The notes under the pieces are model-generated. The model was not told the origin of the DNA. It searched no databases and saw only the letters and a program-made list of their open reading frames with translations. Below are positions 22,223 to 32,520 of a stretch of DNA of 64,000 nucleotides, in pieces. Numbering within the stretch: position 1 is the first letter of the stretch; every line of letters starts with the position of its first letter. The translations under genes and the position numbers were made by a program. The stretch is from the NCBI RefSeq assembly GCF_022539505.1, contig NC_061513.1, positions 348,173,696 to 348,237,695 of the forward strand, written 5' to 3'. This stretch comes from Lolium rigidum (taxonomy: Eukaryota; Streptophyta; Magnoliopsida; Poales; Poaceae).

Positions 22223-22231
22223 GAAAAATAC

Positions 22232-22650
22232 CAAGAGATGTGAGGAAAAAGAGGAGATAGAGAGCGACGGCGACTATTGCCTTCAAAAGGAAGAGAGAGA
22301 AACTAGCGATGCTCCCCTTAAGTCGGATCCTTGTCGCCACCCGCTAGGCTCGCCGACAGCAAGGTACTGGGGCGCACCGCAGCACTGGCCCACGGCCCGT
22401 ATGCATAACATCAACACACTTGTAGACAACTTGGACCAAACTGCTACGCGTACCAAACATCCCATGGTTTTTGAAATAGAGATTTTCAACACGCGTCAGT
22501 TTGCTGAAACAATATTTATTTTCAGAGAACATCTATGTTCAACCATGTTTAATTGGTTAAGATGGACGCTTTATCCAATAGCTCAAGAAAAGTTCTTATA
22601 GAGGTTAAGTTTTGTTTAAAAGGGTTTGATCAGCTCATCTTATGTTTTTG
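22232..22650. other. Unassigned spacer
   Basis: No gene was recognised. A plus-strand open frame at 22179-22601 starts inside the MITE and has no family resemblance. Confidence 0.4.
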
Positions 22651-22666
22651 AAGTACGTGGTAACCA

Positions 22667-22776
22667 CTGTAAGAACTGAGCCTAGCTTATTTAGTTAAGT
22701 AAGTGGATGTACAACCTAGCCACTCAGGTTCAAGTCTGCACGGACGTAGATTGGGGTTCTTATTCTTTTTGAAATA
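22667..22776 (+). mobile_element. SINE-like insert, 110 bp, 16-bp target duplication
   Basis: AAGTACGTGGTAACCA is repeated exactly at 22651-22666 and 22777-22792. The insert contains CTAGCTTATTTAGTTAAG (A-box position) and GGTTCAAGTC (B-box position) about 35-40 bp apart, as in a tRNA-derived internal Pol III promoter, and ends in a T-rich then A-rich tail. It is not the Au SINE as I remember it. Confidence 0.55.
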
Positions 22777-22946
22777 AAGTACGTGGTAACCAAAACGTTC
22801 ACATGCTTACGCATCTTCGTATAATGTTTTTTTGTTAGCTACATTTAGGTGCTAAAATTTCCATATTTTACTACTCTGATCCAACTAGTGCATACATCTC
22901 TCACATAGAACTTTGGTTGGACCCGGCTAGAACCTTCCTTACCTTA

Positions 22947-23052
22947 GAGCTTCTCCAGCCGTGTCTCACAAACGGCCTCTGGTTAAAGCGTTGGATCAGT
23001 TGTTTGGGGGACGCCGTACTTAATTTGGTGCCATGTTTAGGGCGTGTCTATT
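22947..23052 (-). mobile_element. Harbinger-like element, left piece
   Basis: The end GAGCTTCTCCAGCCGTG follows TTA (22944-22946). The piece stops at the gypsy LTR and resumes at 30620. Its right terminus is not present, because an LTR-like fragment takes over at about 31377. Confidence 0.55.
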
Positions 23053-24220
23053 TGTTGACGTCAGAAACCCCCTGGCGGGTAGAGACGGGCAACACCGTAG
23101 AGCCGGGAACAACTAGGGCTGCGGCTGGCCCCAGTCCCTCAGAGCGACGGCCCGCAAAGCCTCCTGGTCGCACGCACCGATGTTTATCACAAGGGCGTGC
23201 CACTCGACCTATACCGGTCGGGAAGGTGTGGGTGATGCCTCGCTTAGTTTCCTGCGGGGCACACACGTAAACATTAAATACGAGCCTCGATCGGCTCTCG
23301 AGGTTATCCTGTGAATCGGCTCAAAGAGCCGATCCACCCATGATTCAGACGGGGTGTCCGAATATATGGTGGTCCTGCTTGATCAAGGTAAAGCTAATGA
23401 GATCTACGACGATTTAGGGTTTTCACCGCATAATCGGATCATCCTACTCCAGGTTGGGCCTCGCGGCCACGCACGGTGATCGTAAGCCGATCCTAAACAA
23501 GGCCTAAAAACCAACACGAGGTTGATCCCCGGAACATCTCGCTTAGGGCCAACGAACGACACCCTACGTGCCGCTGGATCCTCCACCCTTTGTAAGACCT
23601 AACTATTGCGAGATATTAAACTAATCCTTGTAGAACAAGGAGCAATCATAACGGATCAGATCTACTAAACTATGATCAAGCGGGGTGCCGCCCCTACACC
23701 TAAGATAGGTGTAAGGGCGGCTAGACATGCAAGGGTTGCACTACGATAGCATGTAATAAGAAGAACAATGCTAACCCTAACATGTCTAAGATAACTACGT
23801 TGCTCGCCATCAAAAAGGCTTCGATACGAGCAACGCATGAACAACGGGGCAGAGCTTGTCTTGCCTAGATCGCAAGATGCGATCTAGGCGGCATGGTGCT
23901 TACGGTAGAAACCCTCGAGACGAAGGGGTTGGCGATGCGCCGAGATTTGTTTGTGGTTGAACGTTGGTTGTTGTTTATTCCATAAACCCTAGATACATAT
24001 TTATAGTCCAGCGGACTTTCTAATGTGGGCGTGCACCAAACCGTGCACGAGTAAGATTCTAACTTCTAAACTAAGATGCGATCTAATATGTTACAGATAC
24101 GTGGGCAAACAAGCCCAACTTGGTATAAAAGGCCGATTCACGTATTTCTTCCCTGCATATATCTTCAAGTCCATCTTGATCGCGGCCCACCTCTGACTTG
24201 GTCAAATTCTGGTGATAACA
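23053..24220 (-). repeat. 3' LTR of the gypsy element
   Basis: On the minus strand it opens TGTTATCACCAGAATTTG and closes CTGACGTCAACA, with perfect TGTT/AACA ends. A TATA-like CTATAAATATG lies at 23996-24006 (minus). A stem GATCGGCTCT/AGAGCCGATC lies at 23289-23335. Confidence 0.85.
23996..24006 (-). promoter_or_regulatory. TATA-like box in gypsy LTR
   Basis: CTATAAATATG on the minus strand; the same motif is at 30395-30405 in the other LTR. Confidence 0.5.
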
Positions 24221-24236
24221 CATGCCCCCCTGGTTT
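24221..24236 (-). promoter_or_regulatory. Polypurine tract of the gypsy element
   Basis: On the minus strand AAAACCAGGGGGGCATG directly precedes the 3' LTR start. It is the expected plus-strand primer site. Confidence 0.7.
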
Positions 24237-24501
24237 TGGAAATGACATTTCCAAAATCATTATGCTCTTCTTTCGTCGGGTCATGTCGTGGCAGAGCAGA
24301 AGCTGCCGCGAGAATCCTCATCACGATGCCTTGCCCCTTCCACTTCTCCACGTGGCCGCAAAACTCTCCTGTTAGGCAACATCTCCTCGGGAACTGTTGT
24401 GGCATTGAATCGCTCTCGTATCCCCTTTATTTAACCCTTCTACACAGCCTGCATCTCCTTCGTCCTCCTCGCCTCAACACCCAAAAACCCTCTGTGCCGC
24501 C

Positions 24502-24950
24502 ATGTCTTCTTCCTCCTCCTCCGAGCTTTCTTACGGGTCCGACTCCTCCCGCGAGACGCCGCCGGAGATTCGTGCCCCAGAAGGCCGGGACGAGGAGAGC
24601 CATGCCTCCTCCATTTGGTCCGAGGACGACAAGTCCTTGACCAGCGGGGACGAAGATCTTCGGTTCCTCGCCGACGGGAAGCCGGAGTCAAGAGCGAGGA
24701 CGACCGGTTCTCCCGGGACGGCTGCCCCACCTCCGAAGAAGTGGGAGAGGAAGACGACGACGACGACGACTCCCTCGAGGGCTACCCGCCGGCGGAACGC
24801 CTCCGCATGTGGTGGGACGACGACGAGCGGCGACGATGAAGACGGGGATGAAGCCCCGTGGAGGGCTACGGGAGTAGCGACGAGGAGCCCATCGGCAGCA
24901 GTGCCGATGAGAGTTCTGAGGATGACGATGAGGGCAGTGATGGCCCGTAG
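24502..24950 (+). pseudogene. Antisense acidic ORF of the gypsy element
   Basis: On the strand opposite to gag-pol, MSSSSSSELSYGSDSSRETP starts at 24502, preceded by TTTATTTAAC about 80 bp upstream (24427-24436), a TATA-like motif. The reading is Ser-, Asp- and Glu-rich: SIWSEDDKSLTSGDEDLRFLADG, then after a frameshift near 24680 EEVGEEDDDDDDSLEGYPP and LRMWWDDDE, and after another near 24835 GYGSSDEEPIGSSADESSEDD to a TAG at 24948-24950. I recall similar acidic antisense ORFs in the 3' part of other Triticeae gypsy elements; function unknown to me. It is broken here. Confidence 0.45.
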
Positions 24951-25805
24951 ATTAGGATCTACTAGTATAGGCCTAGCAGTAGTAGATTGGTCAATAGACC
25001 CTTCTTTTGTTCTTCCTTCCTTGAGCAATCGGCTCCCCATTGTAAGAAATCCCAATACTAATGAAGAATTCCTTTAACTTGATTTCGCCGATTTCTTTCA
25101 CGCTGAGTTTGTCGACTGTTGGCCTAATCCATGACTAGTGACTGATGGCAACGCATTAGTTTCACGATAATCTGCGAGACAGGCCAACTTAGCCATCCCT
25201 CCGAGCTAGCCAGCTCTGCCGATGACGATGGCACAGCCGATCTTGGTAAGCCGGTGACTTGATCTTTGAGCAAGCGTTTTTAAAAGAGCCCTAGAACTGT
25301 CTCTGCAACAGAACACCACTCTCCAGTCCAGTTGTGTCGTAGGGCTAGCCGATTCCAACCAAATCGGCTGCCCCCCGAGTCTTAATCAAGGCGAATCAGC
25401 CACCTGTGCCGATATCAGCCTCAAATCATGACGTAGCCCCAAAGCGAGAGAACCTTCGGGGGTGAGCTGCCCCCCGAGCTTCTTCAATCTACTTCTCGCG
25501 CCTTGCAGGTCAGATCAGCTCCTTCCTTACCCTGATTTGCACATCCCTGCTGTTCTCAGCATTGTTCTTGGAGAGAAGATCCGAGCCATCGAACTATTGA
25601 ACCACTCTATTGAGGAGTTCTCCCATCATAGTCTCTCTTCCTGCTCTTAACAGTTATTCCTCTTGAGTCGATCGCCATGCATCGGCTTCTGAAGTCGATG
25701 TCTGTGCATCGGCTGCAATTCCATACCGTATTCTGAAGTCGATGTCTGCTCATCGGCTGTGATGATTTTTTTTTTACTGGCCGATTTAAAATCGGCCTCC
25801 ATACC
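24951..25805 (-). other. Gypsy 3' untranslated part rich in CGAT motifs
   Basis: No ORF of note. The words GCCGAT and ATCGGC recur many times, and GTCGATGTCTG with CATCGGCTG is tandemly repeated at about 25695-25762. Confidence 0.5.
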
Positions 25806-28800
25806 TTACTGCCCATCATCCCACATGCTTGGGAAATACTTCTTGAGGTGTTGACCATTGACGGCTACCGGGAACTTACGCCCGTCTAACTCTTCCAACA
25901 TGTATGCATTACCCTTCAAGGCACGGACGACCTTGTACGGTCCGTGCCAATTAGGAGACCACTTGCCATATGCCTTGTCCTCGGTTCCTAACGGCAACAC
26001 AGCTTCCCATACTAGATCGCCAACTTGAAACTCCTTTGGTCTAACCTTTTTATTGTAGGCACGCGCTACCCCGGCTTTGTTCTCCTTAATCTTCTCCAAT
26101 GACCAAAGCCTCGGTTCAGTTGCGTCCTCAATAGTGTCACTCATCAAAGCTGCGTATTCTTCCGCTGTCAGATCATTCTGAAACGTGACACGTCTTGATC
26201 CAGTACGTAATTTCCCAAGGTAATACGGCTTCACGTCCATAGACAAGCTGGTATGGCGAAGTTTTTATAGCTCCATGGCACGACATGCGGTAGGCCCACA
26301 ATGCTTCGATAACTTCTCATGCCAATCCCTAGGGTTCTCGTCAATCTTTCTCTTGATCAGCTTGATTAAGCTCGATTGGACGCCTCGGCTTGCCCATTAG
26401 CCCGAGCATAGTACGGAGATGATCGGATCAGTTTAATCCCCATGTCATCGCAGAATTTCCTGAATTCTTTAGAAACAAAGACCGAACCTCCATCGGTCGT
26501 GATAGTTTGGGGAATCCCGAACCTATGAATCACGTGTTCTTTCACAAACTTGATCACATCTTCTGATTTCACCTTCTTCATAGGGACGGCTTCCACCCAC
26601 TTGGTGAAGTAATGCTGTGATGGCCAAAATCCATTCATGTTTTTTACTCGACGCCGGATGGATTTTGCCGATCATGTCCATGCCCCACCCTCGGAACGGC
26701 CAAGGTTTGATGATAGGGTTCATCGCCGATGCTGGTACCATCTGAATCTTCCCAAACATCTGGCATGCTTGGCACCCCTTGTAGTAATTGAAGCAGTCTT
26801 CAAGCATGGTGGGCCAATAAAACCCTGAGCGCCTGATTAGCCACTTCATCTTGTGAGCCGACTGATGAGTTCCACAGGCACCTTCGTGCACCTCATGTAA
26901 GAGCCGATTAGACTCAGTTGGTCCCAGGCACTTGAGTAGTAACCCTTCCAACGTCCTGTAGAACATATCGTCTCCTATGAGGACATACTTCATGGCTTTG
27001 TATCTTATCCGTTTGGGTGCCCCCGAGCCGAATCTTTTAAGTAATTGAAGATTTCGGCTCTCCAATCATCCTGCTCCGGGAATTGTACACTGGACCTCCG
27101 ACCCTTCAGGGGTATTTATATAGCCTCGACGCCATTTGTGCGAGATTGTTGGCCTCGGTGTTTTGGGCTCTTGGGACCCAATTAAAGTTGATGTACCGAA
27201 ACCGTGTCATCAACTCACGGCATTCCATCCAATATGGGAAAAGCAATTCACTTTCGCACTTGTATTCATCCGTGAGCTGGTTAATCACCAACTTAGAGTC
27301 TCCAAAAAGCTCTCACTGCTTCGCCCGGCTTCTAATAGCAATTCCATCCCCTTACGTACTGCCTCATACTCGCCACATTGTTAGTGCAAGGGGTAGATAA
27401 TCTGATGGAGAAAGAGTACTCGCCCCGAGGCGACACGAGCAGGATACCGATGCCACAACCCTCGTCGCGGGCCGATCCATCGAAGAACATAGCCCATGCA
27501 CGTATGGATAGTGCTTGCTATATTGGTAGCGACTCGCTCAGCTATGAGATCGGCCAACGCTTGCCCTTTGATCGCTTTCGCAGGCTGGTACCGGAGATCG
27601 AATTCGACAACGCAAACATCCACTTACCCGGTCGGCCTTTCAAAACAGGGCCGACGGCATGTGCTTGACGACATCCGACTTGCATATGACGAAGATCTCT
27701 GCCGTCGGAAGGATGTGATGCAGCTTGGTGCGGGTAAAGAACAGGCGGAGGCACGGTTCTCGACCTCGGGATACCTTGTCTCCGCGTCCAACATCCTTCT
27801 GCTGAGGTAGAAAACGACTCTTTCGACGCCCTCGTGGAGTTGCACCACCACCGAGGCGATGGACGTGTCAGCTACTGATAGGTAGATGTAGAACGGCTTA
27901 TCTTGCCGGGGCGGAACTAGCACAGGCGGCGTCGTCAGATACCTTTTAATTTCATCGAACGCCTGCTGCTGTTCTGCCCCGATGAAATTCGTCGTCAGAC
28001 TTGGTCTTCACCAGCGCCATAAATGGCTCGATTCGTCCCGACAGATTGGAGATGAATCGTCGGACAAAATTGATCTTGCCAATTAGACGGCTGGAGCTCC
28101 TTCTTCGTGGTGGGCGGCTGCATGGTGCGCACCGCCTCTTGACTCTTCGAGGCCGATTTCGATTCCCCGTTCATGAACCGAGAAAACCTAGGAGCCGACC
28201 AGCCGTCACACCGAAGGCACACTTCTTCGGGTTCATTCTCGGTCCGAACTTCCGAGTTCGGTCTAGGACAGCGCCGTAAATCATCCAAGTGTCCCTCCAT
28301 GGAAACAGATTTGACTACGACGTCATCGATATAGATTTCCACCAACTTGCCGATCAAATCGTGAAATATATAGTTCATAGCTCGTTGGTACGTTGCACCG
28401 GCATTCTTCAATCCAAAGGTCATTACTACATATTCAAACAAGCCTACCGCCCACTGGTACTACTGAATGCGGTCTTGTGTATGTCTTCGGGAGCCATGAA
28501 GATTTGATTGTAGCCGGCGTTGCCATCCATGAAGCTCAACACCTTGTGGCCAGCAGCTGCATTGATCGGTGTCTCGCCACAGGCATCGGATATTCGTCCT
28601 TGGGGGTGGCTCTGTTGAGATCTCTGAAATCGATGGCCACACGCCATCGGCCATCCTTCTTCTCTACAGGCACGATGCTGGAGATCCACTCAGCATACCT
28701 GCATGGCCTGATGAACCCGGCGGCCAACATCTTCTCGATTTCTTTCTTGACCTCCTCCAGAATTTCGGCTCTCATCTGACGTGCTCGTTGCTGGAACGGC

Positions 28801-29018
28801 CGAAATCCTTTCTTAAGAGGGAGCCGATGTTCGATGATGCTTCTGTCTAACCCGGGCATCTCCGTATAGTCCCATGCGAAGCAATCCGGGTATTCCTTCG
28901 GCGAGCAATCATCGGCTCTCGAGCTGTGGATCCAACTTCTTGCTGATAAAAGTTGGTCGCGGCTTGTCCCCATGGCCGATGTCGACTTCCTCCAGCTCAT
29001 CGGCCGAGGTGAATCCAT
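25806..29018 (-). pseudogene. Gypsy pol relic: RT, RNase H, integrase
   Basis: Leftwards from 29018: EYPDCFAWDYTEMPGLDRSI and VPVEKKDGRWRVAIDFRDLN (reverse transcriptase N-part), VMTFGLKNAGATYQRAMN, and the catalytic YIDDVVVKS (YIDD codons at 28322-28333). RNase H traces end in WVPRAQNTEANNLAQMAS (about 27150). Integrase follows with the zinc-binding HEVHEGACGTHQSAHK...CQAC (about 26780-26910), the DDE core parts MDMIGKIHP, TTDGGSVFVS and NGQAEASN, and the C-terminal GDLVWEAVLPLG with WHGPYKV, ending at 25806. Domain order RT-RH-INT is Ty3/gypsy. At least five frameshifts (for example near 28580, 28330, 27980, 26560, 26250) and several stops make it inactive. Confidence 0.85.
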
Positions 29019-29029
29019 ACCCCGGCTTT

Positions 29030-29392
29030 CCGTCCCCGTGAGGTCGACGCCAAATCCGGGAGAGCGGGCGGCGCGGATAACACGGTCCGATCGCTAGAAT
29101 CGGCCTCCATCTTGATCATCACCAGGACTTGGTGGCAGTGTCGGAGCCGGTTGCGTGGGTCGGCTCCTTCTCCATTCTTGCTATGAGAGCAGCTGCCCTC
29201 ATCACTACCCCTACCAGAGCGGTGCCCAAGTTCTACCATGTTGATGCTGAACAAGTGTCCTGGTTGGCCCTGGGAGCGGGTTCTGTGGAAAGAGCCGATG
29301 AGTTCGGCTTCGAGGACTGCCTTGATTTCGTCGTTTTTCTTCTTGAACTCATCAGGCAGATCCTCGTACTTGACCGGAGTGCTTTCCGCCAT
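29030..29392 (-). pseudogene. Gypsy gag N-terminus fused to downstream sequence
   Basis: From the ATG at 29392: MAESTPVKYEDLPDEFKKKN followed by DEIKAVLEAELIGSFHRTRSQGHLF-like sequence, then within about 70 codons an unrelated stretch that leads towards the pol N-part at 29018. The capsid domain, zinc knuckle and protease that should lie between are missing, which explains the short 5.2 kb interior. The region upstream (29393-29453) carries the GGCACGCCCGGTGGGAC motif next to the LTR. Confidence 0.6.
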
Positions 29393-29427
29393 CTCGGATG
29401 CGGACGGCGATGTTGTTGATGTCGAAG

Positions 29428-29453
29428 GTTGTCCCACCGGGCGTGCCAGAATG
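29428..29453 (-). promoter_or_regulatory. Probable primer-binding site of the gypsy element
   Basis: On the minus strand TCTGGCACGCCCGGTGGGAC begins a few bases after the 5' LTR end. The position fits; I do not assign the tRNA. Confidence 0.5.
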
Positions 29454-30619
29454 TGTTGACGTCAGAAACCCCCTGGCGGGCAGAGACGGGCAACACCGTA
29501 GAGCCGGGAACAACTAGGGCTGCGGCTGGCCCCGGTCCCTCGGAGCGACGGCCCGCAAAGCCTCCCTGGTCGCACGCACCGATGTTTATCACAAGGGCGT
29601 GCCACCTGACCTATACCTGGTCGGGAAGGTGTGGGTGATGCCTCGCTTAGTTTCTGCAGGGCACACACGTAAACATTAAATACGAGCCTCGATCGGCTCT
29701 CAGGTTATCCTGTGAATCGGTTCAAAGAGCCGATCCACCCATGATTCAGACGGGGTGTCCGAATATATGGTGGTCCTGCTTGATCAAGGTAAAGCTAATG
29801 AGATCTACGACGATTTAGGGTTTTCACCGCATAATCGGATCATCCTACTCCAGGTTGGGCCTCGCGGCCACGCACGGTGATCGTAAGCCGATCCTAAACA
29901 AGGCCTAAAAACCAACACGAGGTTGATCCCCGGAACATCCTCGCTTAGGGCCAACGAACGACACCCTACGTGCCGCTGGATCCTCCCCCTTTGTAAGGCC
30001 TAACTATTGCAGATATTAAACTAATCCTTGTAGAACAAGGAGCAATCGTAACGGATCAGATCTACTAAACTATGATCAAGCGGGTGTCGCCCCTACACCT
30101 AAGATAGGTGTAAGGGCGGCTAGACATGCAAGGGTTGCACTACGATAGCATGTAATAAGAAGAACAATGCTAACCCTAACATGTCTAAGATAACTACGTT
30201 GCTCGCCATCAAAAAGGCTTCAGTACGAGCAACGCATGAACAACGGGGCAGGCTTGTGCTGCCTAGATCGCAAGATGCGATCTAGGCAGCATGGTGCTTA
30301 CCGGTAGAAACCCTCGAGACGAAGGGGTTGGCGATGCGCCGAGATTTGTTTGTGGTTGAACGTTGGTTGTTGTTTATTCCATAAACCCTAGATACATATT
30401 TATAGTCCAGCGGACTTTCTAATGTGGGCGTGCACCAAACCGTGCACGAGTAAGATTCTAACTTCTAAACTAAGATGCGATCTAATATGTTACAGATACG
30501 TGGGCAAACAAGCCCAACTTGGTATAAAAGGCCGATTCACGTATTTCTTCCCTGCATATATCTTCAAGTCCATCTTGATCGCGGCCCACCTCTGACTTGG
30601 TCAAATTCTGGTGATAACA
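29454..30619 (-). repeat. 5' LTR of the gypsy element
   Basis: Same family and orientation as 23053-24220, 1166 against 1168 bp, with matching TGTT/AACA ends. Confidence 0.85.
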
Positions 30620-31376
30620 CTAGTTCCAGTTGCATCCTCCAAACAAATATTTAGAAAAAAGAATGGAAAACACTGGAATTATTCAAAATTTTGTATATTA
30701 CAAAGATTTGAATGAAATTCGACTAAATTTAAACTAAAAAAACTAATGGCACCTGCGGTGGCTGGAGTGACCGTAATACTGGAAGAAGTTGTAATCCTCG
30801 TCGGCTGGTGGCTTGCTATGAAGGTTGGTGGGCACGTCAGTGGGCTCGTCCTTCACCACGCCGCTAGGGCCAGCTTCGTCGTCTTCGCGCGTGAGGTCGA
30901 CGAGCGGCCTACCGTTGTCGCGGATGGAGAGGGAGATCACGTCCTCGATGTTTCCCGCCCGTGCGGCATGGTCATTCAACAACGACATGAATGCCATGTT
31001 AAATACTTGCGTATCATCGGGGTTGTTGCTCCTTGCGAGGAGGTGCTGCTAACGGAGGAGCGCCATCATCTCATCCTCGTCCTCCATCACCTCTCGCTTG
31101 GGGACAAGGAGAGCAGCGCGACCACGGGTAGCTGGCTCACAGATCGAGACGATGTCGCTAGCACGCTTGCGCAGGGGCGCCGACGGCTGGTACTCCTCCT
31201 TCACCCCACGCTTTGGTATATGGTATGGGGGACGCGGTGCGACGAGGATGACATCGTCGAGCGCATCGGGCCTGAGGAACAAGAATGCGAGGACGAGAAA
31301 CGTGAGGTTGCCCCCTCAGAAGCCAGCGCGATGGCGATGGTGGCGGGGACGGCGGCATCTCCAACTGGGGCGTGTG
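30620..31376 (-). mobile_element. Harbinger-like element, right piece
   Basis: Continuation of the element that begins at 22947, resumed after the gypsy insertion. It holds a decayed passenger ORF and is cut at about 31377 by an LTR-like sequence, so its right terminus is missing. Confidence 0.5.
30743..31282 (-). pseudogene. Harbinger passenger ORF relic with KxEP-like repeats
   Basis: On the minus strand the frame gives PRPPYHIPKRGVKEEYQPSA, CEPATRGRAALLVPKREVMEDEDEMMALLR, an in-frame TAG at 31049-31051, then FNMAFMSLLNDHAARAGNIE, RPLVDLTREDDEAGPSGVVKDEPTD and a C-terminus YNFFQYYGHSSHRRCH ending at 30743. It resembles acidic/basic passenger ORFs of Triticeae Harbinger-like elements, with an LTREDDEAGPSGVVK block I have seen in that group. 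The upstream part (to about 31380) is out of frame. Function unknown. Confidence 0.45.
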
Positions 31377-32205
31377 ATAACCCCCAAGTGCAAGGGATCA
31401 TCGACCCTATAACCCACTTATATGGCCCTTCGTGCAAAGAAATGGATTGGAGTTTGTGTAAAGTGATTTCTACTAAGAACTAGAAAACTGTAAAGTATTG
31501 AAAATAATTGTAGGAAGTAAAACTAGTGCAAGTAAAGTAAAGGTTGTGAGGTGAAGTGTAGTAAAGTGGAGTAACTCAAGGGAGTAAGTGTTCAGAAAAA
31601 TTCCTATTTCATTTATGTGGTTGTCACAATTTGTGAAGTTCAGTTGATAGTATTTTAGTGTTTATTTTAGAGAGGAGCCATGAATAGGTGCAGCCATATA
31701 TATACATGAGAAAATCAATCTCTAGTGATTGATCCCAAAACCAATTAAGAGCAAACAAGGAAATTATTCAGACATAAAGTCCAACCACCGCATTTAGATC
31801 TAAGGTCCCCATGATAATACCCCTGTTGATTAACCATGAATTAATACAACATGTATCTCTAATACTTGAGATTCGGTTTTGTCAAACTCCGGCTATCCCT
31901 CATCAACATGCAACGGTGACAACTTTGTGCATCCCCCAACACATGTGTGCATACAACAAAATCATCATAGAAGATAACATATACTTGTATGCAACCAAAA
32001 AAAACTATATCATAATTGCCATAAACAAGTCACTACTCAAACATCAACATAGAGATACAATAAATCACGGGAAAACAATATATTTTATCATACATCATGT
32101 TTGCTAAGAGATTACAGTGGTGGTGATGGAGAGTTGATGTAGATGGTGATAGAGATTAGCCTCCCCATAGGGGAGATGCGGCGACACAGGGCGGCGGTGA
32201 CACAA
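31377..32205 (-). mobile_element. Probable LTR fragment, unassigned family
   Basis: It opens TGATAACCCCCAAGTGCAAGGG, an edge I associate with minus-strand gypsy LTRs in wheat-group DNA, and ends in GC-rich GGGGAGATGCGGCGACACAGGGC, comparable to the GC-rich 5' part of the LTRs at 5770 and 49650. No partner LTR, primer site or duplication was found. Confidence 0.35.
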
Positions 32206-32520
32206 CACTACAACCAGTTCGGGTTTCATTGACCATTTTATTACGTCAGCGAATGTCCAAAAACCATCAAGGAGACGTGATGCTGACGATTTTGAATTTC
32301 TGGTGAATCTCGCGTCACAGATGGACCAGATTACAGGTTAGGGCAGGTCGTCACATATTCATGTCGATCGCGCCCAATCCTAAAGCCCACCCTGCTCGGT
32401 CCATCATGACGAACATATCCGTCATAGCACCGGTTCCCTTTGACCGATGTGTTAGGCTGTCAGCCCAATGATTAACATGTCAGTCCGGTCGGGTGACTTT
32501 CACTTTTGTCGTCTTGCGAG
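32206..32520 (+). mobile_element. Possible CACTA terminus
   Basis: CACTACAACCAGTTCGGG at 32206 is a CACTA-type end, and CGTCA/TGACG words follow in both directions (32250, 32275, 32320, 32350, 32420) like subterminal repeats. No opposite end or transposase is seen, so the right limit is arbitrary. Confidence 0.4.

Larger units (their letters stand above)
23053..30619 (-). mobile_element. Ty3/gypsy element, 7.57 kb, internally deleted
   Basis: Two LTRs (23053-24220 and 29454-30619) bracket a minus-strand pol relic. The flanks read CTATT (23048-23052) and CTAGT (30620-30624), a 5-bp duplication with one mismatch. The LTRs differ only by scattered substitutions and small indels on inspection, so the insertion is young relative to the damage in pol. 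It lies inside a Harbinger-like element. Confidence 0.85.

Noticed and set aside
22667..22740. A functional tRNA gene
   Set aside because: The A- and B-box-like blocks are present but no acceptor stem or full cloverleaf can be drawn, and it lies within a target duplication.
24531..25055. 174-codon minus-strand frame in the gypsy interior
   Set aside because: Shadow of the acidic plus-strand ORF; Val/Ser runs mirror the Asp/Glu codons.
30746..31483. 245-codon plus-strand frame
   Set aside because: Antisense to the Harbinger passenger relic and continues through the junction at 31377.
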